A stretch of 64,000 bases of DNA, taken from assembly GCA_018336015.1 (NCBI GenBank), contig JAGXQZ010000051.1, forward strand, positions 186,001 through 250,000, written 5' to 3'. A program made the position numbers and the translations under genes. Each line of letters starts with the position of its first letter. The first letter of the stretch is position 1. The notes below the pieces were generated by a model. That model was not told where the DNA came from and ran no database searches. It saw nothing but the letters and a program-made list of their open reading frames with translations. Below, in pieces: positions 25,271-34,075 of this stretch. The stretch is from Algoriphagus sp. GTDB taxonomy: Bacteria; Bacteroidota; Bacteroidia; Cytophagales; Cyclobacteriaceae.

Positions 25271-26617
25271 TTAATGAGCTACGGTCTGAAAGTCTTTGAT
25301 CGCCTCGCTGAAGTCCAGCACTTCTGTATGCCTCAAGACTCCAGCTATAATGCTTGAACCGGCCGCAGAACGGTATCCTCCGGCACAATGAACCAAAACG
25401 GCCTTGCCTGTAGGAATCTCACTTGCTCTTTCTCTCAGTTCCTGAAGTGGAATATTCAATGCCTCTTCGAAAATTGGAGCAGTTGCATGCTCGTCACGGC
25501 TACGAATATCCACGATGGTATAGGCATCTGGATTGGCTTTGAAAGCTTCGACATCGAATGAGGTTCCTGTTTCAGTCATCCCGGCAGGATTGACCACTGC
25601 TCCATGAATGAGTTGCTCGTATCCGATTTTAGCTGCTTTGTATATGAGGACTTCAAGCTCAGAAGTAGAGTCAGCCACGAGGAAGAATTTTTCCTCAGGA
25701 CCTACAATTGATCCCAACCACGTCTCAAACTTGCCCCCATTCATGATATTGATGGCCCCGGGGATATGTCCTTTGGCGAACTGATTTTGCTTTCTGGTGT
25801 CGATGACCAAAGCACCCGCAGGAAGTGTAGCACCCTCAGGCCAAATGCTCACCTGAGAAATAGACCTCTGATAAGAAGGAGCCCCTTTTTTGTTCATATC
25901 CACATCGTAACCAAAGTACTTTGGAATGTACGGCTGACCCTGAAGCAAGGAGTCCATGAAAGTCTTTTCGTCCAAATCTGAGAAAGCCCAGTTGGTGGCA
26001 CGTTGCTCTCCAATGGTGGACTGACGGGCATCGCTTAGGTTTTTGCCACAAAGTGACCCCGCTCCGTGTGCGGGAAAAACCAGCACATCATCGGACAAAG
26101 GCTTCAATTTATTCTGTACCGTATGGTACATCATTCTCGCAAGCTCCTCTCGCTGCGCAGTCATGTTTCCTGCCTTTTCTCTCAGGTCAGGACGGCCTAC
26201 ATCTCCAATGAACAAGGTGTCTCCGGAAAATAAGGCATGATCTTTTCCATTTTCATCCTTCAACAAGATGCTGATCGAATCCGGTGAGTGGCCGGGTGTT
26301 TGAATGGAATGAAGTGTCACATTACCAAGGAAAAAAGAATCTCCCTCATCAAATCCCTTGTGAGGATATTCAGCTCCTACCAATTTGGATACATAGATCG
26401 TAGATTCTTCATTTTTGTGAAATTCCAAGTGTGAACTCACAAAATCTGCATGGGGGTGAGTCTCGATGACAGCAACGATTTGTGCGCTGTTTGCCTCCGC
26501 AAAATCGTAGTATTGCTGAGGATTGCGTCCCGGATCTATCAGGGCTACTTTTCCCTCAGATAATATTGCATAACTCGCATGAGCCAAGCCTTCGTCATAA
26601 AACTGTTGAATATCCAT
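25271..26617 (-). CDS. MBL-fold persulfide dioxygenase-like protein fused to two rhodanese domains
   Basis: A 448-residue cytoplasmic sulfur enzyme of the MBL-Rhd-Rhd (CstB/ETHE1-like) type, which oxidises persulfides and transfers sulfane sulfur. The N-terminal metallo-beta-lactamase domain (about 1-230) has ETHPHADFVSSH, so the usual HxHxDH motif reads HPHADF. The GHSPDSISIL and FPAHGAGSLCG motifs supply further metal ligands. The first rhodanese (about 265-350) reads VADSTSE where the catalytic Cys would be, so it is inactive. The second has an intact loop CAGGYRSAAG. I start at MDIQQFYDEGL; 16 upstream codons include promoter sequence. Regulator not in the window. Confidence 0.9.
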   Translation of the reverse strand: MDIQQFYDEGLAHASYAILSEGKVALIDPGRNPQQYYDFAEANSAQIVAVIETHPHADFVSSHLEFHKNEESTIYVSKLVGAEYPHKGFDEGDSFFLGNVTLHSIQTPGHSPDSISILLKDENGKDHALFSGDTLFIGDVGRPDLREKAGNMTAQREELARMMYHTVQNKLKPLSDDVLVFPAHGAGSLCGKNLSDARQSTIGEQRATNWAFSDLDEKTFMDSLLQGQPYIPKYFGYDVDMNKKGAPSYQRSISQVSIWPEGATLPAGALVIDTRKQNQFAKGHIPGAINIMNGGKFETWLGSIVGPEEKFFLVADSTSELEVLIYKAAKIGYEQLIHGAVVNPAGMTETGTSFDVEAFKANPDAYTIVDIRSRDEHATAPIFEEALNIPLQELRERASEIPTGKAVLVHCAGGYRSAAGSSIIAGVLRHTEVLDFSEAIKDFQTVAH

Positions 26618-26630
26618 GATTGTGTTGTTT

Positions 26631-26642
26631 ATCAATTTTGAT
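26631..26642. promoter_or_regulatory. Short palindrome downstream of the MBL-rhodanese -7 box
   Basis: ATCAA-TT-TTGAT, a 12-base palindrome in the untranslated leader, 4 bases after the -7 box. It is a possible operator. The half-site ATCAA/TTGAT also occurs, with wider spacing, in the hmu operon palindrome at 34058-34074. Confidence 0.35.
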
Positions 26643-26646
26643 GAGG

Positions 26647-26654
26647 CAAAGATA
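26647..26654 (-). promoter_or_regulatory. -7 box for the MBL-rhodanese gene
   Basis: TATCTTTG on the minus strand, 29 bases before the ATG at 26617. No clear -33 TTTG. Confidence 0.5.
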
Positions 26655-26752
26655 AAACATGACAAAAATCAGTTTTGGTGATGTTGATCACTTTCGGGAA
26701 AAAGTCTCATCAAATCCTTTTTATTTGAAAATGAATCATTGAGCTTGTAAAC

Positions 26753-27265
26753 TTGAATCATTCAAAACAAATTCCCTTGGATCAAAAATTTCTTTCCCCT
26801 CGGTTTTTCTTTTGGGTTACGCTGACTCTACTCACCTTTTTGGGAAGCTGCAAATCCAAGAAAAAACTCGCTGAGGAGTCACCTGCATTCACAGTCATTC
26901 AGACCGCCAAGTCTTACCGAGGCACGCCTTACCGCTATGGAGGCACGACCAAGGCTGGGATAGACTGTTCTGCTTTGGTGTACCATTCTTTTTACTCAAT
27001 TGGGATTTCTCTTCCCAGGAGGTCAGAGGATCAAAGCAAATTGGGTGAAAAAGTACCCTTAACCCAAGTCAAGCCGGGGGATGTGCTGTTTTTTGCCACA
27101 GGCAGAAAAAGAAATGAAGTCTCCCACTCGGGAATAGTCACTGAAGTGGAAAAGGGCGACGTGAGATTTATCCACTCCTCCACTTCTTTGGGAGTTACAG
27201 AGGATTTCCTTAGCTCGGAGTATTGGTCTAAGGCTTTTCTTTTTGCTAAGCGCATCTTGGAATAA
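26753..27265 (+). CDS. NlpC/P60 (C40) peptidoglycan endopeptidase lipoprotein
   Basis: A 170-residue predicted lipoprotein: hydrophobic segment ending FLGSC (lipobox), then one NlpC/P60 domain that cuts stem peptides in peptidoglycan. The catalytic Cys is in GIDCSALVYHSF, the His in VSHSGIVTEV, and the third polar residue in FIHSSTSLGV. PGDVLFFATG is the usual phrase of the family. The start codon is TTG at 26753, because no ATG precedes the signal sequence in frame. Monocistronic; convergent with the hmu operon. Confidence 0.92.
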   Translation: MNHSKQIPLDQKFLSPRFFFWVTLTLLTFLGSCKSKKKLAEESPAFTVIQTAKSYRGTPYRYGGTTKAGIDCSALVYHSFYSIGISLPRRSEDQSKLGEKVPLTQVKPGDVLFFATGRKRNEVSHSGIVTEVEKGDVRFIHSSTSLGVTEDFLSSEYWSKAFLFAKRILE

Positions 27266-27290
27266 AAAAGGGAGCACCGAAGCGCTCCCC
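27262..27290 (-). terminator. Terminator of the hmu operon (after hmuY)
   Basis: On the minus strand GGGAGC, with inner GC-TTCG-GT tetraloop stem and GCTCCC, is followed by TTTTTTATT. It lies 25 bases past the hmuY stop codon. Confidence 0.85.
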
Positions 27291-27314
27291 GTTACCCAGC
27301 AAAAAAATTAACTT

Positions 27315-27923
27315 TTAAAACTTTTGCGAACCATTAGGCTGGAGTATATACCTGAAGGTATAATGCGCACTTGGTGTCGTCATTGGATTGATCTGAGCTA
27401 CAGGTGGATTACCTTTGTAATAGCTCATTATTTCCATTTTCACATAGTTTCCTTTTGAGGTCTTGAACAAAAGAATTCTTCCGGGAATAGGAGTCACGGT
27501 GAAGGTGGCAGAATTGTAATTATACCAACCAGCGCCACTGCCGGTGGGTATTGCAAAAGTGGTAGGTGTATCCGTGGCAAACTGGGCAGAAGCAGGTACT
27601 TCTTTCAATTCTTCAAAGATGCCGTTAGCCAAAGCAGCCGTCACATTTTTTGCACTGTTGACTCGGATGGTGGTGCCTTTGAAAGCAATGTCCCAATCCT
27701 GAGCTTCTGTCACGATAGATTGCGTCTCCAAGCTGAAGAAAATGAAAGGTCTTGCCTGAGTCACTTGACCTGTGGTACGATCGATGACATCATTTGGAGC
27801 TGCCAGGTCTTGAATCAAGGTCGCTTCCAGGGGAATAACTGGCTCTGGAGTGTCATCATTGCCACAGGAAAGCAGGGTAAACGACAGGAGAAAGAATAGA
27901 ACTGAATAAACGGTAGTTTTCAT
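27315..27923 (-). CDS. hmuY: HmuY-like haem-binding lipoprotein
   Basis: A 202-residue lipoprotein: MKTTVYSVLFFLLSFTLLSC with the lipid Cys at residue 20. The mature part matches the HmuY family of surface haem-binding proteins: QARPFIFFSLETQSIV, QDWDIAFKGTTIRVNSAKN near the N-terminus and GRILLFKTSKGNYVKMEIMSYY late. It hands haem to the receptor HmuR, encoded 21 bases upstream. Last gene of the six-gene haem operon. The axial ligands could be among the Met and His residues near the C-terminus, but I cannot fix which. Confidence 0.88.
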   Translation of the reverse strand: MKTTVYSVLFFLLSFTLLSCGNDDTPEPVIPLEATLIQDLAAPNDVIDRTTGQVTQARPFIFFSLETQSIVTEAQDWDIAFKGTTIRVNSAKNVTAALANGIFEELKEVPASAQFATDTPTTFAIPTGSGAGWYNYNSATFTVTPIPGRILLFKTSKGNYVKMEIMSYYKGNPPVAQINPMTTPSAHYTFRYILQPNGSQKF

Positions 27924-27944
27924 AGTAAATTAAGAGTTATTGGA

Positions 27945-30236
27945 TTAGTTGATAAGATTTGCAAATGGAATTCTGGTCCCAAGGAAAAGCACTCTTCCGG
28001 GATTGTTGGGTTGGGCTGGAGTGAGGGTATTCAGAAGGTTGGTAGCACCTGCCTCGAAGAAAAGCCCATTGGAAAAGGTCTTGGTAGCCGTGAGGTTGAC
28101 GCTAAGCCATCCCGAAGCATATTCAGAAGGATCGTCCAAAATCAGGTTGCCATTGAGATCGGCGAAACCAAACTTTCCCCTGTAAATTCCCCGAAGTGAC
28201 CAATCAATTCCCGTGATAGGTTCAGAGTAGTTGATTTTCACATTTCCGCTATGTCGGCTTCTGTTAAACAATCCGCCGTAATCCGAGCGGGTAACCCGAG
28301 AGGTGATGTTCTGAGCATTTCGCTTAAATAGCTCTCCGGCATCGATGCGATCGAGAACTTGGGTATCTCTGGTATCGAGAAAAGCATAACCGACACTGAC
28401 CCGCAGCGTATTGGAAAGCGTCATGGAGAGATCTGCCTCCACACCTTGGGTGATGACACTACGGACATTGAAGTAGGAGAAGGCATTTTGGCCGGTCACC
28501 AACTGGGCAATTGGGGCAGTCTCAATGAGATTTTCGATTTGGTTTCGATAGGCATTGACTACGAGGAGTGCTTTGGCAGATGGGTTCCAGCGAAAACCGG
28601 TGTTGAGCGCCCAAGAACTTTCTGCCTGAAGATTGCCCAATGTTTCTGGCTCAATCAACACTCTAGCTACCAAGCCTTCCTGCTGGAGACGAGCTATCCC
28701 TTCCTCGGCGAGATTGGCTCCGAAGACATAATAGCCCGATGCTGCATTGTTGAAATTGAGCAGCATCTGTCGAAAATCGGGGGCCTTAAATCCGGCTCCT
28801 AGGGAAGCTTGCCAACTGAATTTGTCCGAGAACTTGAATTGCCCCGCAACCTTTGGACTGAGTCTTCCTCCAAACTGACTGTGCAGATCTCCCCTCAACC
28901 CGGTGACAATATTGATTTTCGGACTTGGGTCCCATTGGTGCTGAACAAAAAAGTATCCGGCATCAAATCGGTTGACTTCATCATAGCGAGTGGCCTCTAC
29001 TGTTTCGAGCAAGTGGCCCACTCCGAGGGTGAATAAATTTTTACTGTCCAATTGGAAGTCGGTCTGCTGCTCAGTCCGATGATAGAACTGGCGAAATTCC
29101 TGAAAATCAAAGCTTGTCCCATCGGCCATAAATCGGGTATCCGACTCGGTTGAAAATTGGGAACTCATCCCGCGAAGGGTAAAGAGCCATTTTTCAGAAG
29201 GCTTGAATCTAAGGGTTGGATTAAGGTTGAAATCCCTGCGGAAATTCTCCATACCCAATAAGGTTTCGGAGACTCCGGATTGCATCTGACCTGAAGATGT
29301 CTCCAGATAGCCTCTGGAAAAGAGACTGAGCTCCCACTTTGGAGAGAAAGCCCGAGTTACTTTCAGTTGGGCAGTTTGAGCAGCAAATGGATTTTGGGTT
29401 TGACCTACCGTCTCCGGTGTGAGATCAAATCCCTCACTTCGGAGGTAATCATACATTCCGGAGACCCGCCATTTTTCGGAATTAAACCCAAGCTCTGCGT
29501 AGGGATTCCAGGTGTTAAAGGAACGGTGACGAAGGCCTAAATCGACTTTCTTGGTTTCCTTATTGGCCTTAGTGATGATATTCACCACACCTGCCATGGC
29601 TTCACTTCCATAGATCGCACTGGAAGGCCCTCGGAGGATTTCTATCCGCTCAATATTTGACACAGCAATCCGATCCAGGTCAAAGGTGCCGGCTGTCCTG
29701 CCGATCAGAGGCTCCCCGTCCAGCAGGATCAAAATGTAATCCGAATCTAACCCTTGCATCTGCAAGCCTGCGCCATGATCTGAGCTGATCTGCAGACCAG
29801 TCTGCTCACGAAGTACTTCGGAAAGTCTCAATCCTCCCGTCTCCTGCACTTGTTCGGAGGTCAAAACGGTCACGGGAAGCGGCAAGTCCTCCACCGTCCG
29901 ATCCGTCCGAGTAGCTGCGACGACTACCTCTTGCAGGGCTCCGGTTTTTTCTTTGAGAATAATCTCTTCCAATCTACCCCACTCCTGCCATGTGAACCGA
30001 TGCGAATCAAAACCCATAGCAAATACTATAACCGACTTACCGGATGGTAATTCTGCCTCCAATTCACCGGTTAAACTAACTTGAAATGGCTTCAATCCAT
30101 CCACCTGAATCACCGCGTGGGCAATGGGATTTCCTGATGAGTCGAGAATTCTTTTTCTGCCGTCTTGTGCCCAAGCCGAACAACAAGCAAGAAGGGAGAA
30201 TGGGAAAATGATTTTAATTAGACTAATTCTAAACAT
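27945..30236 (-). CDS. hmuR: TonB-dependent haem receptor, HmuR-like
   Basis: A 763-residue outer-membrane receptor. Signal peptide to about residue 23 (AWAQ), a short carboxypeptidase-regulatory-like domain (SSGNPIAHAVIQVDG), TonB-box region near LQEVVVAATRTDRTVEDLPL, a plug with LRGPSSAIYGSEAMAGVVNIIT, and a 22-strand barrel that ends ARVLFLGTRIPFANLIN. The assignment to haem rests on the neighbours (HmuY downstream; HmuS, HmuV, HmuU and HmuT upstream). A 41-base gap with a GC stem-loop separates it from hmuS, which may lower or protect its part of the message. Confidence 0.9.
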   Translation of the reverse strand: MFRISLIKIIFPFSLLACCSAWAQDGRKRILDSSGNPIAHAVIQVDGLKPFQVSLTGELEAELPSGKSVIVFAMGFDSHRFTWQEWGRLEEIILKEKTGALQEVVVAATRTDRTVEDLPLPVTVLTSEQVQETGGLRLSEVLREQTGLQISSDHGAGLQMQGLDSDYILILLDGEPLIGRTAGTFDLDRIAVSNIERIEILRGPSSAIYGSEAMAGVVNIITKANKETKKVDLGLRHRSFNTWNPYAELGFNSEKWRVSGMYDYLRSEGFDLTPETVGQTQNPFAAQTAQLKVTRAFSPKWELSLFSRGYLETSSGQMQSGVSETLLGMENFRRDFNLNPTLRFKPSEKWLFTLRGMSSQFSTESDTRFMADGTSFDFQEFRQFYHRTEQQTDFQLDSKNLFTLGVGHLLETVEATRYDEVNRFDAGYFFVQHQWDPSPKINIVTGLRGDLHSQFGGRLSPKVAGQFKFSDKFSWQASLGAGFKAPDFRQMLLNFNNAASGYYVFGANLAEEGIARLQQEGLVARVLIEPETLGNLQAESSWALNTGFRWNPSAKALLVVNAYRNQIENLIETAPIAQLVTGQNAFSYFNVRSVITQGVEADLSMTLSNTLRVSVGYAFLDTRDTQVLDRIDAGELFKRNAQNITSRVTRSDYGGLFNRSRHSGNVKINYSEPITGIDWSLRGIYRGKFGFADLNGNLILDDPSEYASGWLSVNLTATKTFSNGLFFEAGATNLLNTLTPAQPNNPGRVLFLGTRIPFANLIN

Positions 30237-30249
30237 TGGTTTAAAATTT

Positions 30250-30271
30250 TTGCGGAGGTTTCCCCCCGCAA
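30250..30271 (-). other. Intercistronic stem-loop between hmuS and hmuR
   Basis: TTGCGG / CCGCAA with an inner GG/CC part forms a compact GC-rich hairpin in an otherwise AT-rich gap. On the minus strand it is followed by AAAATTTT rather than a clean T-run. It could be an attenuator or an RNA-stability element dividing transporter genes from the receptor genes. Confidence 0.55.
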
Positions 30272-30277
30272 GTGGGA

Positions 30278-31327
30278 TTAAGACAAACTATCGAGGAGGG
30301 CTTTCCATTCTGGCTTTTGCGGGATTCCAGGCTTACGAAGTCCAAAGAACTGTACGACCATTTCCCCCGAATGATCAAAAAGTTCCAATGCAGACACCAA
30401 ACCTTCGGTGGTGTTTTTGTGCACTACATAAGCAGAAGCCACTTCTGCTTCATTCAAGTGCAGGTTAAATTCCGGATCCATCACATTCAGCCAATCGCCT
30501 AGCTGTCGGATCGTTTTCACTTTCCCTTGATGGATCTGAATGTTTCCTTTATTGCCCGCAAAAATCATGATCGGCAGTTGTGTGGAGGAAGCTACTTCCA
30601 ATACTTTTCTTGCAGACAGCCGATCTACCTCATAGGCCCACTTGTCATCGATCCATTTGACAGCATCCAGTCGATTGAGCTTGTATTTTCTAAGCATGCC
30701 AAAGAAATCGTGGGTGTCTTTCATGTTTTCCCAATCCTGAGAAAAGGCTGAAAAATCCAGCTCTTTTCTGGTAGAGTAGACAGGTGCCTCAAATTTCTCA
30801 AGGTCGATCTGTGAGTTTTGATTTTCATCTCTGAATGATTGGAGAAAATGCTCCGCAGCTTCATAGTCAGATGACTCTTGTAAAAACACTTTCAGTACCG
30901 CATTTCCTTCCTTGTCAAAATACTGAAGGCTCGACTGTGGCCCTGAGGCGGTCTCATTGGACACTGCAAAACCAAATTTCCAGGCGCTGAAGAAGATCCG
31001 CTGCTCAATTGGCCCGATGACGGTAGCAATCTGATTAGGTGAAGCGCCCATCAAATCGATCTTTTGAAAAGTCCCCTTGTGCTCCAACACACAGCCTTCA
31101 TTTCGGGTCAAGGCCATCACTTTTCCAAGTTTTGGGAAATCCAAAACCTGATTGGCAAAGTCAGAATTTAGACGAACAACCTGTTCGCCGATTCCTGTTG
31201 CTAGCAATTCAGCCTCAGAGACACCCAATTTTTTGGCAGCGTCACGGATTCGGAGTTGAGGTTGGGACACTTTCAGCTCATGCCATGCGGCCTTAAGTGC
31301 AGAAGATGTTTCAAAAAGAGTTTCCAT
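30278..31327 (-). CDS. hmuS: HmuS/HemS-type haem utilisation (hemin-degrading) protein
   Basis: A 349-residue cytoplasmic protein of the HemS/ChuS/HmuS family with the typical duplicated domain. It opens with LKAAWHELKVSQPQLRIRDAAKKLGVSEAELLAT, the family's N-terminal helix, and contains VMALTRNEGCVLEHKGTF and AGNKGNIQIHQGKVKTI, the paired strands of the two halves. Members bind haem and release iron or pass haem to downstream enzymes. Starts one base after the ABC ATPase stop codon region, so it is translationally coupled. Length agrees with E. coli ChuS (about 342). Confidence 0.93.
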   Translation of the reverse strand: METLFETSSALKAAWHELKVSQPQLRIRDAAKKLGVSEAELLATGIGEQVVRLNSDFANQVLDFPKLGKVMALTRNEGCVLEHKGTFQKIDLMGASPNQIATVIGPIEQRIFFSAWKFGFAVSNETASGPQSSLQYFDKEGNAVLKVFLQESSDYEAAEHFLQSFRDENQNSQIDLEKFEAPVYSTRKELDFSAFSQDWENMKDTHDFFGMLRKYKLNRLDAVKWIDDKWAYEVDRLSARKVLEVASSTQLPIMIFAGNKGNIQIHQGKVKTIRQLGDWLNVMDPEFNLHLNEAEVASAYVVHKNTTEGLVSALELFDHSGEMVVQFFGLRKPGIPQKPEWKALLDSLS

Positions 31328-31328
31328 A

Positions 31329-32129
31329 TCAAGCTTGTTTAATAAGTTGTTTTTGAAAAGAGGGTTTGCTGGTGGACACGATCAATCCACCATGGTGCGG
31401 ATGCTGTAGGATCTGGATCGGGTAATCAAATACTTGGTGAAGGGTCTTTTCCTGAAGAACCTCTTGGACAGGACCACAACTGGTGATCATGCCGTTTTTG
31501 AGCAGGGCGATCCGATCAGCATATTGAGCAGCGAGGTTAAGCTCATGGAGAATGATCAAGACGCCGATGTTTCGCTGGGTGAGTTGGCGTAGGATACTCA
31601 GGACTCCATGCTGCTGTGCTATGTCTAGACTAGATGTAGGCTCATCGAGAAGGAGGTACCGGGGGAAAGGTTTTTGTTCCCAAATCTGAACCAATACTCT
31701 GGCTAGTTGTACCCGTTGCTTTTCACCTCCGGAGAGGTGTTGGAAATTGGAATTTTTCAAATGAAGCGTATGGGTAGCCTCCATGACCTCCTCTACCAGC
31801 TTAGCCGGATTTTTGGATTGGGTGCTGAAAAGACCGAGCTCGACTACTTCCTGAGCAGAAAATGGAAAGTTGACTGCCGAATGCTGAGGCATGACCGCCC
31901 TTATCTCGGCAAGTTTCTTTGAGTTGAGATTTCCAACAGGCAAACCATTGTAATCTACATCTCCATGCTTACAGGATATTTCTCCTGAAAGGATCTTGAA
32001 CAAGGTGGATTTACCTGCTCCATTAGGACCAAGGACAGCCAAGATCTCCCCTGCCTGAAGGGTCAGGCTGATCCGGTCAACCACTGGTCTTTTTTGAATA
32101 CAAAAGTGAATACGACTTGCTTGTAGCAT
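31329..32129 (-). CDS. hmuV: Haem ABC transporter ATP-binding protein
   Basis: ATPase of the haem importer, 266 residues from the chosen ATG. Walker A GPNGAGKST, Q-loop MPQHSAVNF, signature LSGGEKQRVQLARVL, Walker B YLLLDEPTSSLD, and switch His in IILHELNLAAQYAD. I start at MLQASRIHF because its ATG overlaps the permease stop codon (TAATG); a further 12 codons are open upstream. Its partners are the permease just upstream and the binding protein two genes upstream. Confidence 0.95.
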   Translation of the reverse strand: MLQASRIHFCIQKRPVVDRISLTLQAGEILAVLGPNGAGKSTLFKILSGEISCKHGDVDYNGLPVGNLNSKKLAEIRAVMPQHSAVNFPFSAQEVVELGLFSTQSKNPAKLVEEVMEATHTLHLKNSNFQHLSGGEKQRVQLARVLVQIWEQKPFPRYLLLDEPTSSLDIAQQHGVLSILRQLTQRNIGVLIILHELNLAAQYADRIALLKNGMITSCGPVQEVLQEKTLHQVFDYPIQILQHPHHGGLIVSTSKPSFQKQLIKQA

Positions 32130-33190
32130 TAGCGTTTTGGTTTGTTTAGGTTGAAAATGAGCCAAATGAAAAAGGGAGCACCAATCAAGGCCGTCACCAC
32201 ACCGATGGGCATCTCTGCCGGAATCACGATTAACCGAGCAATCAGGTCTGCAACATTCATCAAAATGGCCCCTAACAAAAATGCCCCCGGCAACACGAGC
32301 CTGTGATCGGCACCAAAGCCGATTCGGATCAAGTGTGGCACAATGAGACCGATAAATCCAATCATCCCTGCCAAAGAAACACCCACACCCACGATGAGGG
32401 CAGTAGTAATGAGTAGTTTGATTTTTATCTGTTTTACATTCACACCCATGTGGAAAGCCTCGTGCTCTCCAAGAGCAAGTGCATTCAGCGCTCGGTAGTC
32501 TCGAAGTAAGAAAAGGCTAGGTATTAAGATGAGTAGTAAGGCGGTAGGCACCTTGGTCCAAGAAGCACCTCCCAAATCCCCAAGGCTCCAAAAGGTGAAA
32601 CTTCTAAGTGCCGCATCGTCGGCATAGAACAGCGTCAACCCAATCAGCGCACCAGCCAGTGCATTGATCGCTACGCCTGCGAGGATCAATGTGGAAGTTT
32701 CCGTTTTCCCCTGTGATCGGCTCAATCGGTACACAGCAGCCACATGAATTAGACCTCCTGCAAAAGCAAACAACGGCAAGCCGAATGCACTCATGGTCTT
32801 CCATAATCCTGTAGATCCTGCGATCAGCACCAGGTAAATGACTGCGAAAAGTGCACTGCCACTGCTGACGCCGATCAACCCCGGCTCAACGAGTGGGTTT
32901 CTGAACATACCTTGTAAAGAAGCACCCGCCACACCCAATCCTCCACCGATCAAGGTTGCAAAAACAATACGAGGCAGACGAATCTGAAGCAGCACATTGA
33001 CTTGCTGACTTTCAGCAGCTACTCCTTGGACACCCAAACCATCCAAAATGGCACCCAAGAGTTGGGAAAACGGGATCTGATAGGCTCCCAAACTAAGAGA
33101 GACTAACCCCAATACACCCAGTATGGCCAGCAGTCCGGCAATAATCAGGTTTTGGGCCCGTGTTTTTGAATAGGGATGAGTGGTCCACAT
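32129..33190 (-). CDS. hmuU: Haem/iron ABC transporter permease (FecCD family)
   Basis: A 353-residue inner-membrane permease with about ten hydrophobic segments and FecCD signatures: RLPRIVFATLIGGGLGVAGASLQGMFRNPLVEPGLIGVSSG, FWSLGDLGGASW, GLIVPHLIR and the C-terminal GVVTALIGAPFFIWLI. It moves haem from HmuT into the cytoplasm using HmuV. The stop overlaps the hmuV ATG. The start is five bases after the hmuT stop codon. Confidence 0.94.
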   Translation of the reverse strand: MWTTHPYSKTRAQNLIIAGLLAILGVLGLVSLSLGAYQIPFSQLLGAILDGLGVQGVAAESQQVNVLLQIRLPRIVFATLIGGGLGVAGASLQGMFRNPLVEPGLIGVSSGSALFAVIYLVLIAGSTGLWKTMSAFGLPLFAFAGGLIHVAAVYRLSRSQGKTETSTLILAGVAINALAGALIGLTLFYADDAALRSFTFWSLGDLGGASWTKVPTALLLILIPSLFLLRDYRALNALALGEHEAFHMGVNVKQIKIKLLITTALIVGVGVSLAGMIGFIGLIVPHLIRIGFGADHRLVLPGAFLLGAILMNVADLIARLIVIPAEMPIGVVTALIGAPFFIWLIFNLNKPKR

Positions 33191-33195
33191 GGCAA

Positions 33196-34050
33196 TTAAG
33201 GTCTTGCTGCTTTTGCCAATTCAAGGGCAGCCTTACCCACTCTTGGGCCAAAGCCTGATAAGTAATGGCCATCAAAACTGAGGATGTGGCCGTTTTTAAA
33301 AGCCGGAGTTTCTGATAGGCCTTTCACTTGGGCCAGACCCTCCTTTCCACCTAGGCTTTCGATTCCTGAGTCAAAAAAGACCAGAAAATCAGGATTCAGG
33401 GTTACTAAAGCCTCAGGTGTCACCGGTACAAAATCCTTGAAACCTGAAGCCGCAGGCTGCAAGCCTGCCAACTCGAAAATAGATTGGGCAAAGGTATCCT
33501 CGCCTGCCATAAACACCGTCTGAGGCCCTCTCGCCATGATAAAGGCAGCTTTAGGACTTGAGTTGTTCAACACTAAATAGGACTTCAGGCTGTCGAGGTC
33601 TGCTTGCAATTCATCAATAATTCGATTTCCCTTCACTTGAGCTTCAAAGAAAGCCGCCAAATCGGTAATGAGCTTTTTGGTTTCCTCTACTTGAATTGGC
33701 TTTTTGAAGAAGTGGATTTCGATCTGAGCAGATTTGAGCTGATTGACTACATCTTCAGAGAGGTACCCTTCTTCTGCCAAAATTAAATCAGGCCCTAAGG
33801 CAAGTATACCTTCAGCCTTGATCTGATTGCGGTAGCCTATTGAAGGCAGGATTTGCATAGAGGCAGGATAGGTAGAGGTGATATCGGTGGCGATGATTTG
33901 ATCTCCAAATCCAAGAGCATCTACGATTTCAGTGACAGTGCCACCGGCAGTAATGATTTTTCTAGACTCCGAGGGAGCTGACTCTTGATTCTGTGGCGCT
34001 TTACATGATACCATCAGAATGATAAATACTAGATTGAATTTTCTTATCAT
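33196..34050 (-). CDS. hmuT: Haem ABC transporter substrate-binding lipoprotein
   Basis: A 284-residue lipoprotein: short hydrophobic leader ending LMVSC (Cys 16), then a BtuF/FepB-type binding fold (ITAGGTVTEIVDALGFGDQIIATDITSTYP, SIGYRNQIKAEGILALGPDLILAEEG). It has the usual long central helix around KLITDLAAFFEAQVKGN. It captures haem in the periplasm for HmuU/HmuV. First gene of the operon; its promoter and a palindromic operator candidate lie within 60 bases upstream. Confidence 0.93.
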   Translation of the reverse strand: MIRKFNLVFIILMVSCKAPQNQESAPSESRKIITAGGTVTEIVDALGFGDQIIATDITSTYPASMQILPSIGYRNQIKAEGILALGPDLILAEEGYLSEDVVNQLKSAQIEIHFFKKPIQVEETKKLITDLAAFFEAQVKGNRIIDELQADLDSLKSYLVLNNSSPKAAFIMARGPQTVFMAGEDTFAQSIFELAGLQPAASGFKDFVPVTPEALVTLNPDFLVFFDSGIESLGGKEGLAQVKGLSETPAFKNGHILSFDGHYLSGFGPRVGKAALELAKAARP

Positions 34051-34057
34051 TATTTAG

Positions 34058-34074
34058 ATCAATTTTAAATTGAT
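34058..34074. promoter_or_regulatory. Perfect 17-base palindrome at the hmu operon promoter
   Basis: ATCAATTT-T-AAATTGAT, two perfect 8-base arms around one central base, lying one base downstream of the -7 box and 8 bases upstream of hmuT. A 9-base direct repeat TATTTAGAT starts at 34051 and again at 34088. Bound protein would cover the transcription start, as expected for an iron- or haem-responsive repressor. The sequence does not resemble the E. coli Fur box. Confidence 0.55.
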
Positions 34075-34075
34075 A

